Shown here piece by piece: positions 36,705 through 45,453 of a stretch of DNA of 64,000 nt. Position numbers and translations under genes: made by a program. The stretch comes from Flagellimonas abyssi (GTDB lineage: Bacteria > Bacteroidota > Bacteroidia > Flavobacteriales > Flavobacteriaceae), in contig NZ_JAHZSV010000022.1 of assembly GCF_019457905.1 (NCBI RefSeq), positions 1 through 64,000 of the forward strand, in the 5' to 3' direction. The stretch's first letter is position 1. Each line of letters starts with the position of its first letter. A model generated the notes under the pieces. It ran no database searches and was not told the origin of the DNA. It saw only the letters and a list, made by a program, of their open reading frames with translations.

Positions 36705-37742
36705 CTACTCCAAGTCTTTAAAGATCCTTGATTCAGTAGTCCCCTTTCGAAAAATATGGTGCTGCGTAGCAGTAAAATAGTCCCTAAAAATCTGATTCAG
36801 TAGGTGACCTTCTGTACTGGCCAAAATTCCCAAACTTGGGTAGACCATCAAAATACTTTGAGAAATCAATTGTACCGATTTAGATGCTTCATGATGAACT
36901 CGATTTATGAACTTTTCGGTAAACCCGCGGCCTTGTTCAATACCTTCTTCAATTTCTTTGGCATAGTCTATCAACAAGGTATCCGCCCTTTTTAGATTTG
37001 AAACGAGTGGGACGGTATATTCTTCAGACGCGCTTACATTTCTGGCTTCTTCCAGAAAATGCTCTGCCATTCCAACATAATTGACCCACAAAGTAAGATC
37101 GGCAAACAACGAAAAATGGATCTTAAAAATCGGATGTGGCTGATGCACTTGGTTATAGACAAAACTATATTTTTCATGAACCCATTTACTTTCCACTTTA
37201 AATGATTCCGTTGCGGTTGCCTTTAAACCCATAGTTTCCCAATCCCGTATAATTTCTACTTGACTTTTTTCCAATACAAAGGAGCGCACCATGGGCGTAC
37301 CGTTCTCTTGAAGAATATCATTGCCATTCTCCTGAATTTTTGCGTTTAATGTGAAATGGGTAAGGTAGGGAGCACCCGTTGCGTATTTCCATGTTCCGGA
37401 AATAATATATCCTTCGGAATCCCTTTCTGCTGTTCCAAAGACGCCGCCGCTTCCCCCAAAACAAACAGGTTTTGCGGCATCGAGAAAAATATCGTCGGCT
37501 ACCTCCTTTTTTAGATTCCCTATAAAAAAATTGGCTCCGCTGCACAGGGTAACCGTCCAGCCAAGGCTACCATCTGTTTTAGCGAGCAATCGAAGTTTTT
37601 TCAGACCTTCGGAGAACGACATTTCCAGTCCCCCATACTTTTTGGGCACCCAAAGATTCCAAAGGTTTTCTTTGGCTATCCACTCCAACACTTCTTGGCT
37701 AAAAATCGGTTTTTTAAAATCCAACGCATCAAGCTCCTGCAT
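36705..37742 (-). CDS. Acyl-CoA-dehydrogenase/class D flavin-monooxygenase-like protein
   Basis: 345 residues from ATG 37740-37742 (MQELDALDFKKP). Acyl-CoA dehydrogenase fold: N-terminal helical domain (WIAKENLWNLWVPKKYGGLEM), middle beta-domain, C-terminal four-helix domain ending RDYFTATQHHIFRKG, the pattern of class D flavin monooxygenases. Substrate unknown. The start overlaps the end of the PnuC-family transporter gene by 14 bp, so it lies in the TPP-riboswitch transcript. A thiamine- or pyrimidine-related oxidation is possible but only inferred. Confidence 0.75.
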   Translation of the reverse strand: MQELDALDFKKPIFSQEVLEWIAKENLWNLWVPKKYGGLEMSFSEGLKKLRLLAKTDGSLGWTVTLCSGANFFIGNLKKEVADDIFLDAAKPVCFGGSGGVFGTAERDSEGYIISGTWKYATGAPYLTHFTLNAKIQENGNDILQENGTPMVRSFVLEKSQVEIIRDWETMGLKATATESFKVESKWVHEKYSFVYNQVHQPHPIFKIHFSLFADLTLWVNYVGMAEHFLEEARNVSASEEYTVPLVSNLKRADTLLIDYAKEIEEGIEQGRGFTEKFINRVHHEASKSVQLISQSILMVYPSLGILASTEGHLLNQIFRDYFTATQHHIFRKGTTESRIFKDLE

Positions 37743-38328
37743 AGGTCTCGCTGTTTTTCTTATCAATGATTTTTTTCCATTTGATGTATCCCGAAATTGC
37801 AACGGTGAACAAGAAAGCGGTCAGCCCTGCGTAGATATACAACTCCTTGTAAATCAATAATGGGATGGAAATAAGGTTACTGATGTTCAAATAGACCCAG
37901 TTCTCAATCTTCCGTTTGGCCATCAACCACATACCGGCCCATGCAAAAGCGCAGACCACGGCATCCCAATACGGCACATCGGAATCTGTATGTTGCCCTA
38001 GCCAATAAGCCATCAAAATAAAACAGCCCAGTACAATGCCCCCAGCTATGCCATGCTCCTTTTTGGTGGAATAAGAGATGGGGGCTTCTTGTTTTTGCTT
38101 GCCCATCTTCCAATAAAACCAGCCGTAAATGCTCATGACCAGATAATACATATTGAGCAAGATATCGGCATATAATTGGGATTGATAGAGCACCCAAATA
38201 CTAATCAAAATCGCGATAATGCCGAAAAGATAGTTGTGGATATTGTTCTGTCTGGCCAATAACACCTGAACCACCCCAAAAAGGGTTCCGATCCATTGTA
38301 ACACCACGAGTTGAGAAAAGTATTCCAT
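37729..38328 (-). CDS. pnuT: PnuC-family transporter, thiamine type (PnuT)
   Basis: 199 residues from ATG 38326-38328 (MEYFSQLVV). About seven hydrophobic helices; PnuC-family signature region SQLYADILLNMYYLVMSIYGWFYW. PnuC imports nicotinamide riboside, PnuT imports thiamine. The TPP riboswitch immediately upstream (38390-38476) points to thiamine. The longer reading (start 38367) would come close to the aptamer and is rejected. Confidence 0.88.
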   Translation of the reverse strand: MEYFSQLVVLQWIGTLFGVVQVLLARQNNIHNYLFGIIAILISIWVLYQSQLYADILLNMYYLVMSIYGWFYWKMGKQKQEAPISYSTKKEHGIAGGIVLGCFILMAYWLGQHTDSDVPYWDAVVCAFAWAGMWLMAKRKIENWVYLNISNLISIPLLIYKELYIYAGLTAFLFTVAISGYIKWKKIIDKKNSETYAGA

Positions 38329-38389
38329 TCTTTTAAGTAACCTATATTTAAAATCATGGGTACCCAAATTGGAATACGGGCAAACTTGC

Positions 38390-38476
38390 CTAAATCCCTA
38401 CGCCAGCATTACCTGGATCAGGTGCGAAGTACTCGACTTCCGGGTATAATCTCAGCCCATTTAGGGCACCCCATGT
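38390..38476 (-). promoter_or_regulatory. TPP (thiamine pyrophosphate) riboswitch
   Basis: The minus strand contains canonical THI-element blocks: GGGGTGCCC, GGGCTGAGATTATACCC, and ACCTGATCCAGGTAATGCTGGCGTAGGGA. It would turn off the transporter operon when TPP is abundant. Family consensus is clear; exact ends are approximate. Confidence 0.95.
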
Positions 38477-38611
38477 TCGGCGAAGGTAAAAATTATACTT
38501 TAAAGTAATAGATGTTCCATGACAGATTCACATAAACTTCCAAGGATGTTAATTACCCATACTTTTATAAGAGTACCAAGAAACAAAATGCTTCCCGGTA
38601 CTCTTCATGTG

Positions 38612-39592
38612 TTAAATGTTGATATTCAGATAGACCGAAAATCTACTCTTTACTTCAACCTTACCATTGTTCAAATCTTGGGCAACGGGCAGCATCGAAG
38701 ACAGCCCCAAGGCATATTGTCTGTAATTTACCTCAACCCCCAACCTACTGAATAGGGCATTTCCGCCTGTGTCGTTCACTTCAAACCCAAACTCCTTGTT
38801 TTTCTCAAAATGTTCCCCACCAATTCCAGCCTGGGGTGTTAAAGCGAAATTGGTTCCCAAATAATAGGTTTTATAGGCATTTAGGGCATAGTTGAACTGG
38901 TTTCCGAAACGATATTCTTTATCATTTTTGGTTTTGATGGTGTAGTTGACCATGGCAGAAAGACCCCAATTTCGATAGGTAACGCCGTAATTGGCTCCCA
39001 GAACATAGTCCCAACTACCAGTGCCCAGCTGAAAACTTGGGTTGACACTTCCTTCAAGGTTTTCTTCATCGAACTTACCGGTCGGCATTTTTATTCCTCC
39101 CCCCAATTGTAAAGTGTGCTGTGGTTCAATAGAAATGATACTGTCCGGTGTTTGTTTTAGGATTTGATAAAACCCGAGAACCGTGGCATCCCCCAGCCCA
39201 TTGATATGCTGTTCCGTATCATCGGCAAACTCCCTGGAATGGAATTGATACGGCATCACCGCATTGATGATCAACCTTCTTCCAACCGGAATCTGTGTCC
39301 ATAATTGGATGGTATTGAAATTCTCATCGATCCACGGAGAATTGGAGAAAATGCCATCCCGTGACCTATAGCGCTGTCCAATGTACCGAAGTCCTATAAA
39401 GTTGTTGTTCAGTCCGGTGCCAAACCCCATACTTCCGCCATTGCCGCTACAACCGCAAACATCACAGAAATCGTCAAATTCCATCAAAGGGGACGAAACG
39501 GTCCGGTAACAAGGTCTTGCGGGCATTTCGCTTGCTTGCATTGCATAAATGCCCATTATAATCAGTAAAGCTGTTATTATATATGTTTTCAT
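38612..39592 (-). CDS. Outer-membrane beta-barrel protein with Cys-rich N-terminus
   Basis: 326 residues from ATG 39590-39592 (MKTYIITALLIIMGIYAMQAS signal). After the signal comes a Cys cluster (CDVCGCSGNGG), then a barrel with many alternating strands ending in SRFSVYLNINI. Starts 4 bp after the diheme peroxidase gene, so it belongs to that operon. A metal-responsive or copper-exporting porin is plausible from the Cys motif and neighbours, but unproven. Confidence 0.7.
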   Translation of the reverse strand: MKTYIITALLIIMGIYAMQASEMPARPCYRTVSSPLMEFDDFCDVCGCSGNGGSMGFGTGLNNNFIGLRYIGQRYRSRDGIFSNSPWIDENFNTIQLWTQIPVGRRLIINAVMPYQFHSREFADDTEQHINGLGDATVLGFYQILKQTPDSIISIEPQHTLQLGGGIKMPTGKFDEENLEGSVNPSFQLGTGSWDYVLGANYGVTYRNWGLSAMVNYTIKTKNDKEYRFGNQFNYALNAYKTYYLGTNFALTPQAGIGGEHFEKNKEFGFEVNDTGGNALFSRLGVEVNYRQYALGLSSMLPVAQDLNNGKVEVKSRFSVYLNINI

Positions 39593-39596
39593 AAAA

Positions 39597-40649
39597 TTAG
39601 TATTCGGAGAAACGTTCGTCATTAATAAATTCGTCGTCGGTTAGTGTGCCCAAAAATGCGATCAAGGCTAGTTTTTCGGTATCGTCAAGGGAGATTCCAA
39701 GACCTTCTTCAGTTTTGAGCAAGGGATCTAGAGTAGGTGAATCCTCTACACCGCTTTGATAAAAATTCAATACGGATTCCAAACTGCCGAACCTGCCATC
39801 GTGCATATAGGGTGCGGTGAGCGACACATTTCTTAGACTGGGCACCTTGAATTTATAGTTATCATTCCCGCTTCCACTCACTTCGGCCCGTCCAATATCA
39901 TTTATACTTGGATTTGGTGGAAGTCCATTATTCCTGAAACTCCCATCAGAAAAAAGGTCCGTAGTATGGCAGCTTGCACATTTTTCCTGAAAAACATGCA
40001 TCCCTTGGAGTTCTTGCTCAGTTAAAGCTACACCGTCTTCTTTTCGCACATATTTGTCATATTTTGAATTATAGGAAACCATCATCACCATAAATTGGGC
40101 AATCGCCTTCAAAAAGTTTTCGTGGTTGACGCCCCCTTCTTCAAAGGCTGCTTCGAACTCCTTTTGATACTGACTATCCGCCCTTAATTTTTCCAATACG
40201 CTCGTCATGGTCTCACCCATTTCAACCTCGTTTGTTATAGGAATTATGGGAAATAGGTCCAAATGACTAGTTGCCCCGTCCCAAGCAAATTCGGAGAAAA
40301 AGGCCATGTTGGCTATCGAGGGCGTGTTCCTTGTCCCCTCTTTGTCGTCTATACCGTGACTGAATTGATGGGCATGATGCGTAAAGGAGAATCGTTGTTC
40401 ATGACAGAAGCCGCATGATATAAAACCATTCGCGGACAGTTTTCCGTCGTAGAACAATTTTTTGCCCAGTTCAAAACCATATTTGGTCGGGGGGTTTTCC
40501 TCCACGTTGTATACCATGGGAGGAAAATTGGAGGGCATGGTTACGGACAGGGGCTCATTGTCCTTTATATCGATATACTCCCCATTGTCGTTATTACAGG
40601 CTCCCAGCATCAAAAGTGGTATTGCCCAAAAAAGATACTTTGTTTTCAT
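39597..40649 (-). CDS. MbnH/MauG-like diheme cytochrome c peroxidase lipoprotein
   Basis: 350 residues. Lipoprotein signal ending MLGACNN. Two heme c motifs: CGFCH (from residue 79) and CASCH in the C-terminal half. Cytochrome c peroxidase/MauG family. In methanotroph relatives, MbnH oxidises a Trp of its partner MbnP to kynurenine. An MbnP-like gene lies 48 bp upstream here, which favours this role over plain H2O2 removal. Located in the periplasm or at the outer membrane. Confidence 0.88.
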   Translation of the reverse strand: MKTKYLFWAIPLLMLGACNNDNGEYIDIKDNEPLSVTMPSNFPPMVYNVEENPPTKYGFELGKKLFYDGKLSANGFISCGFCHEQRFSFTHHAHQFSHGIDDKEGTRNTPSIANMAFFSEFAWDGATSHLDLFPIIPITNEVEMGETMTSVLEKLRADSQYQKEFEAAFEEGGVNHENFLKAIAQFMVMMVSYNSKYDKYVRKEDGVALTEQELQGMHVFQEKCASCHTTDLFSDGSFRNNGLPPNPSINDIGRAEVSGSGNDNYKFKVPSLRNVSLTAPYMHDGRFGSLESVLNFYQSGVEDSPTLDPLLKTEEGLGISLDDTEKLALIAFLGTLTDDEFINDERFSEY

Positions 40650-40697
40650 ACTTTTTGATTTATGGGCCGTCCGTAAAAGGACAGCCCAAAGTATCTT

Positions 40698-41498
40698 TTA
40701 ATGTGAGCTTCCATCTCCGTTATGCACGTGATCCACACTGAACATATTCGCGGTATTTTCAGCAATCTTTGGTGATTTTTCCTCACTCACCATAATCACA
40801 GCCTGTTCTGTCAGCGATATTTTGTTGTCACCGTCTAGAATATTACCTGCATTGACCACTAGATGAATAATTGGGGTCATTTTATCGCTTACCAAAGCTT
40901 CGGTGCCCAAACTCAAGGTAGTCTCCTTATAGTTGTCCAAGCTGGAGCCGTGGCTTCCCATGTGAATTTGAAAATTAGTGTTTTCCGGTACTGTTGAGGA
41001 CGTGAACGTACCTTCAAAATTTAGGAACTTATATCCTGCTTGCCAAGACCACATCATCTCAGTACTTTCGGCTTCGGTCAACAAATCACCTTGGCCTTCT
41101 GCCCCCAAAAGGTATTTTTCTTGGTCCACACCTATACCAAAGGTCATAGAGGTATACCTCCCGGCGGGAACATCCATCAAAACCACTTCAGTATTACCAG
41201 TTTCTTCGCTTGTTATGAAATAGCCCGCTTCTTTAGGGTAAGTAAACACATTACCTTGGGTATCGGTGAGCCTAAAATTGCTCACTATGTAATTAAGGCG
41301 GTTTATGGTCAAGGTCTCAGCTTGGGAGTTGGTGTACGAAGAGCCCAAAATAAGGTCGTCTCCTGCAACACTATTGTCAAATTCAATTTTGACCATTCCC
41401 GATCCCGTTAGTTCGTCTCGGGAAGAATCGTCATCACTACAAGAGGTTACAGAAACAAATAGAAACAGTAAGGTGGATAATTTATATAATGATTTCAT
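40698..41498 (-). CDS. MbnP-like lipoprotein (copper-binding candidate)
   Basis: 266 residues. Lipoprotein signal (…VSVTSC). Beta-rich MbnP family. The family-typical block MMWSWQAGYKFLNFEG has W150 and W152, candidates for peroxidase oxidation by the MbnH-like partner. The C-terminus is His-rich (DHVHNGDGSSH), consistent with copper binding. An inverted repeat GGAAATCC-N13-GGATTTCC (41523-41551) lies just upstream and may be regulatory. Confidence 0.82.
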   Translation of the reverse strand: MKSLYKLSTLLFLFVSVTSCSDDDSSRDELTGSGMVKIEFDNSVAGDDLILGSSYTNSQAETLTINRLNYIVSNFRLTDTQGNVFTYPKEAGYFITSEETGNTEVVLMDVPAGRYTSMTFGIGVDQEKYLLGAEGQGDLLTEAESTEMMWSWQAGYKFLNFEGTFTSSTVPENTNFQIHMGSHGSSLDNYKETTLSLGTEALVSDKMTPIIHLVVNAGNILDGDNKISLTEQAVIMVSEEKSPKIAENTANMFSVDHVHNGDGSSH

Positions 41499-41522
41499 TT
41501 TAATTCAAATATTAAGGTTATG

Positions 41523-41551
41523 GGAAATCCTTCATAATGGTTTGGATTTCC
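41523..41551. repeat. Inverted repeat upstream of the MbnP-like gene
   Basis: GGAAATCC (41523-41530) and GGATTTCC (41544-41551), 8 bp perfect with a 13-nt spacer, 25-53 bp upstream of the MbnP-like start. No T-tract follows, so more like an operator or mRNA stem than a terminator. Confidence 0.4.
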
Positions 41552-41666
41552 TGTTAAAATTAATTGCGCAGCATTGGATGGTGGACGGTATGAACATCAC
41601 CAAATACTTTTGCATAGGACTATGACCCCAAAATGGAAAATAGCCTTAGAACCAATAAAATTTGAA

Positions 41667-42035
41667 TCAACAGTTGGGCGGGTGAAAAACAGATTGAGCG
41701 AACTGCCTGGGATCACTCGGTATAAATTCGGGCAACTTGTTCGTTTCCGATATAATTTCCACAAAATCACAGAAAAGGATGTTCACAAAACCGATTGGAT
41801 ATTCCTCTAAATTAATGGATGGCAAATTTTGCCTTTTCTCGTCCTGTTCCTCTTGTAGCATTTTGGCCAAATAACACTTTCCGTTACAATTCAACATGGG
41901 CTTGTCCTTGTTCACACAAAGGTATTCCGCAATATAATCTTGGTTCACCATATATTCGAACACGGGCATAACAGGCCGCAACATGGCCATTATATATAAA
42001 AGTGTGAATACTATGGGAAGACTGCGGTTCGTCAA
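41667..42035 (-). CDS. Small envelope protein with CNGKC motif
   Basis: 122 residues, unnamed. A hydrophobic N-terminus (residues ~7-26) could be a signal or anchor. Then EYLCVNKDKPMLNCNGKCYLAKMLQEE with three Cys, and a later Cys pair. The pattern NCNGKCYL recurs in Flavobacteriia proteins beside copper genes, by recall. It heads the cluster with the MbnP/MbnH-like genes, but 168 bp separate it from the MbnP-like gene. Confidence 0.6.
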   Translation of the reverse strand: MTNRSLPIVFTLLYIMAMLRPVMPVFEYMVNQDYIAEYLCVNKDKPMLNCNGKCYLAKMLQEEQDEKRQNLPSINLEEYPIGFVNILFCDFVEIISETNKLPEFIPSDPRQFAQSVFHPPNC

Positions 42036-42057
42036 CGAAAACGATTATTTGGTATTG

Positions 42058-42082
42058 CAAAGATAAAACAGGATAGTTGCAA
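42058..42082 (-). promoter_or_regulatory. Promoter of the MbnP/MbnH-like operon
   Basis: On the minus strand, TATCTTTG (42058-42065) matches TAnnTTTG, with a TTG at 42080-42082, a 14-nt gap shorter than usual. Predicted start about 16 nt before the first gene. Confidence 0.4.
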
Positions 42083-42115
42083 TCTTAAGAAGATCATGCA
42101 AATTAATTTTCTTTT

Positions 42116-42607
42116 TTAAGCGGCCAGCAACTCCTTTTCCAATGCAATAAAATGGGTGGGGTCTCCCTTAGAACCGTAGATTGGAAAGATGTTGATTTGG
42201 CAACGATAGGCTTCCCCACTCTTTCTATAATTTACTATGGCCCCTTTGTAGCAATGATGGGACACAAGCTGCTCTTTAATCTGCCTTTTAATCATTTTTG
42301 ATGTTTCGGCTCCTTGCAGAAAACTAGGTTTTTTTCCCAATGCATATTTTTTATGGTAGCCTGTCATTTCTGTAAAACCCTCGTTTACCCAGACTATTGC
42401 TTGGTTTAAATCGGTAATCACCAAGGCATCATAATCCTCTGTCTTTATAATCTGTTGGATGTTGTGGTCAATATCGTTTCTCAAGAGTGATTTCATCTGC
42501 TTCAAATCAACTTCTTTTTTGAGTTGCAACATCAACTTGTGATAATTTTCCAAATAAAAGTCGAAACTGAGCAATGGTGAAATGCGGATGTTACTTTCGT
42601 TTACCAT
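42116..42607 (-). CDS. PAS-domain protein, LOV-like but lacking the photoactive Cys
   Basis: 163 residues from ATG 42605-42607 (MVNESNIRISP); an ATG at 42637 lies inside a hairpin and is rejected. N-terminal helical lead of ~60 residues, then a single PAS domain (about 65-160). The LOV signature GRNCRFLQG is here GKKPSFLQG, so the flavin-adduct Cys is Pro. YRKSGEAYRCQINIFPI follows the PAS beta strands. No output domain. Likely a stand-alone sensor or ligand/partner-binding protein, not a photoreceptor of the classic kind. Confidence 0.8.
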   Translation of the reverse strand: MVNESNIRISPLLSFDFYLENYHKLMLQLKKEVDLKQMKSLLRNDIDHNIQQIIKTEDYDALVITDLNQAIVWVNEGFTEMTGYHKKYALGKKPSFLQGAETSKMIKRQIKEQLVSHHCYKGAIVNYRKSGEAYRCQINIFPIYGSKGDPTHFIALEKELLAA

Positions 42608-42622
42608 ATTCTTTTTGTTTAA

Positions 42623-42646
42623 GGGGCCAATACGCATATTGGCCCC
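42623..42646. terminator. Hairpin between metE and the PAS gene
   Basis: GGGGCCAATA (42623-42632) and TATTGGCCCC (42637-42646), 10-bp perfect stem, 4-nt loop. Downstream of metE on the minus strand the T-tract is weak (TTAAAC). On the plus strand, TTTATTTTAATT follows. Likely attenuates leftward transcription. Confidence 0.6.
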
Positions 42647-42654
42647 AATTTATT

Positions 42655-44976
42655 TTAATTTGATGGTTGACCAACAGTTTCTCTCATCTGCTGTGCTGCG
42701 GACACCATTATCTTTAACGCACTGATGGTTTCCTCCCAACCTCTGGTCTTTAGACCACAATCTGGATTTACCCACAATTTGGATGCTGGCAATACATTTT
42801 CTGCTTTTTGCAATAATTTGATGATCTCCTCCTCGGACGGAACCCTTGGAGAATGGATGTCGTACACCCCGGGACCAATATCGTTGGGATAATCAAACTC
42901 GGAAAAGGCATCCAACAATTCCATTTGGGAACGGGAGCATTCTATGGTTATCACATCGGCATCCATATCCGCAATGCTCTGAATAATGTCGTTGAACTCG
43001 GAATAACACATGTGGGTATGAATCTGTGTGGAATCCTTCACACCGCTCGTGGACAGTTTAAAGGCTCCTATCGCCCAGTCCAAATACGTTTGCCAGCCCT
43101 TTTTACGCAGGGGCAGACCTTCGCGAATTGCTGGTTCGTCTACTTGTATTATGTTGATGCCCTCTTTTTCCAAATCAAGTACTTCGTCCAAAATGGCCAA
43201 TGCAATTTGTTCGCAGGTCACGGAGCGTGCTTGGTCATCCCGGACAAAGGACCATTGCAAGATGGTTACCGGTCCCGTTAACATTCCCTTTACAGGTCTA
43301 TTGGTCAATGATTGTGCAAACGATGTCCAAAAGACCGTCATGGGAACAGGTCTTGAAACATCCCCATAAATAATCGGTGGCTTAACACAGCGCGAACCGT
43401 AACTCTGCACCCAACCGTTTTGGGTAAACGTAAAGCCTTCCAACTGTTCTCCAAAGTATTCCACCATATCATTCCGTTCAAATTCGCCGTGAACGGGAAC
43501 ATCTAGGCCTATATTTTCTTGTAAACGAATGGTCTCAAACGTTTGTTCCATTAAAAAATTCACATACCCCTGCTCCGTAAGCTCTCCTTTTTTAAACAGT
43601 GACCTCTTTTGCCTAACTTCTTTCGTTTGTGGAAAGGAACCAATGGTTGTAGTAGGAAAAAGTGGCAATTTTAAATGTTCGTCCTGAAGGATTTTTCTTT
43701 TATCGAATGAGGACTCTCTACGGTAATCCTTGGCTTCCAAATGTTCGAGCCGTTGTTTTACCTTGGTTTTATGGATCAGTTTGGAATTACGTCTCTTTTC
43801 CATGGATGCGACATTGTCCAAAAATAGCTGTTGGTGCTTGTAGTCTGGATTGTTCGCTAGTATTTTCAAGCTTTGGAGTTCTTCCAATTTCTGTTTGGCA
43901 AACGCCATCCAGTTCTTTATTTCGGTTGATAGAACCTCTTCATTTTGCTCCAAATCTAAATCATGGGGCACATGTAACAATGAACAGGACGGTGAAATAA
44001 TGATACGTTCTTCCCCTAATTTTTCTTTGGCTTTCTGAATAAACCTTAGTGAGGATTCAAAATCATTTTTCCAGATATTTCTACCGTCAATAACACCTAA
44101 TGACAAAGATGTACTTTGATGTAGCCTTCCCGTTTCCAAAACTTTATCCAAATCATCCGCTCCACGTCTTAAATCCAAATGCAGGGCACAAACAGGTAGG
44201 TTTAGGACGGTATCGAGGTTATCGCCATAATCGCCAAAATAACTGGCCAATAGGATTTTTAGGTTCGAAAATGCTTCTGTAATTCCATTATAGACTTTAC
44301 CGATTGCTTCTTTTTCCTTTTCTGAAAGACCTGTGGAAAGTATAGGTTCATCAAACTGTACCCACGTTGCTCCTGCATCTGCCAGCATTTTCAAAATAGA
44401 ATGATAGACGGGAAGTAATTTCGGTAAAAGATCAAGACGCTGGAAGCCTTCCTCTTTTTCCTTGCCCAACAATAAATAGGTCACAGGACCCAAAAGCACA
44501 GGTTTTGTCTGAATGCCCAGGTTTTTAGCTTCCTTAAACTCTTCCACGATTTTTTGAGAGACCAATTCAAATTCTTGTTCTTTTGTAAATTCTGGGACAA
44601 TGTAATGGTAGTTGGTATCGAACCATTTGGTCATTTCCATGGCGATGACGTCCACTCCATCCTTTTGTAAACCCCTGGCCATCGCAAAATAGAGGTCCAA
44701 AATGTTCTTGCTTGACTTTTTAGCGTTTTTGTAACGCTCTGGAATGGCCCCGACCATTAAGGTGGTGTCCAAAACTTGATCGTAGAAGGAAAAATCGTTG
44801 GATGGAATCAGTTCGATTCCTTTCTCTTTTTGAAGCTTCCAGTTTTCCGTTCGGATACTTTTACCCGCCTCGATAAGGTCTTCCAAAGAAATTTTGTTGG
44901 ACCAATACTTTTCGCAAGCTCTTTTCAGCTCACGGTGGGCCCCAATTCTAGGGTAGCCCAAATTGCTTGTTTTCAT
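42655..44976 (-). CDS. metE: Cobalamin-independent methionine synthase
   Basis: 773 residues, full MetE length. Duplicated barrel; C-terminal Zn ligands HTHMCYSEF and VNPDCGLKTRGWEE. Transfers the methyl group of 5-methyltetrahydrofolate (polyglutamate) to homocysteine. Placed under a cobalamin riboswitch, so the enzyme is made when B12 is scarce and MetH cannot work. Starts at ATG 44976 directly after a 9-bp inverted repeat. Confidence 0.97.
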   Translation of the reverse strand: MKTSNLGYPRIGAHRELKRACEKYWSNKISLEDLIEAGKSIRTENWKLQKEKGIELIPSNDFSFYDQVLDTTLMVGAIPERYKNAKKSSKNILDLYFAMARGLQKDGVDVIAMEMTKWFDTNYHYIVPEFTKEQEFELVSQKIVEEFKEAKNLGIQTKPVLLGPVTYLLLGKEKEEGFQRLDLLPKLLPVYHSILKMLADAGATWVQFDEPILSTGLSEKEKEAIGKVYNGITEAFSNLKILLASYFGDYGDNLDTVLNLPVCALHLDLRRGADDLDKVLETGRLHQSTSLSLGVIDGRNIWKNDFESSLRFIQKAKEKLGEERIIISPSCSLLHVPHDLDLEQNEEVLSTEIKNWMAFAKQKLEELQSLKILANNPDYKHQQLFLDNVASMEKRRNSKLIHKTKVKQRLEHLEAKDYRRESSFDKRKILQDEHLKLPLFPTTTIGSFPQTKEVRQKRSLFKKGELTEQGYVNFLMEQTFETIRLQENIGLDVPVHGEFERNDMVEYFGEQLEGFTFTQNGWVQSYGSRCVKPPIIYGDVSRPVPMTVFWTSFAQSLTNRPVKGMLTGPVTILQWSFVRDDQARSVTCEQIALAILDEVLDLEKEGINIIQVDEPAIREGLPLRKKGWQTYLDWAIGAFKLSTSGVKDSTQIHTHMCYSEFNDIIQSIADMDADVITIECSRSQMELLDAFSEFDYPNDIGPGVYDIHSPRVPSEEEIIKLLQKAENVLPASKLWVNPDCGLKTRGWEETISALKIMVSAAQQMRETVGQPSN

Positions 44977-44982
44977 TGCTAA

Positions 44983-45016
44983 AGCTTTTATAAAATTGAA
45001 TAATTAGATAAAAGCT
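44983..45016 (-). promoter_or_regulatory. Inverted repeat before metE start
   Basis: AGCTTTTAT (44983-44991) and ATAAAAGCT (45008-45016) form a 9-bp stem ending 6 nt before the metE ATG. In the mRNA it may hide the start region and act as the riboswitch's expression platform; a protein operator is the other option. Confidence 0.45.
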
Positions 45017-45147
45017 CCTTAGCTCAACTTCGCAATGCCTTAAACAAGAAGAACGCAGGGAATATTTATGGTGAAAACCAACAAACATCAAACGTTCGAC
45101 CTGCCCTTTACGCGAAGGCACCGTCAAAATCCTACAAAGTAGGAACG

Positions 45148-45325
45148 ATATAGGCAGGTATCCTGGCTTGTTCGATTTCTGCCGCCTTCTCATCCACTAT
45201 ATATGGTGGACAATGGCATAATTGGCAAAAACATGCTATCCCAAATTGGAATCGGACTTACAGTTGCGCGTCAGCTCGTGATTTACACACGATTCCCTTT
45301 TAATCCCGACAATGACTTGTCGAGA
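45148..45325 (-). promoter_or_regulatory. Cobalamin (AdoCbl) riboswitch of metE
   Basis: The minus strand contains the B12 box AAGCCAGGATACCTGCC (45153-45169) and, upstream, GGGAATCGTGTG...CACGAGCTGACGCGCAACTGTAAG, the conserved cobalamin aptamer core. A small CGACAA/TTGTCG stem at 45308-45323 marks its 5' end. Represses metE when cobalamin is present. Ends are approximate. Confidence 0.95.
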
Positions 45326-45453
45326 ACCCCTATCGTTTTGATAAAGAAATTAAGTAAAGAACTTATTTAGGTGTAAATGTATGCAATATTATTTTCCTTT
45401 TGTCTCTGGGTACACCTTCTTTATATGGTCAACCTATTGTGACCATTAAATAA

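Noticed and set aside
37729..38367. PnuC named as nicotinamide-riboside transporter
   Set aside because: The adjacent TPP riboswitch indicates thiamine, so PnuT is the better call.
41574..41810. 78-codon rightward ORF
   Set aside because: Antisense shadow of the CNGKC gene and its upstream region.
44948..45193. 81-codon leftward ORF
   Set aside because: Overlaps the cobalamin riboswitch aptamer and its B12 box, so it is a shadow of RNA structure.
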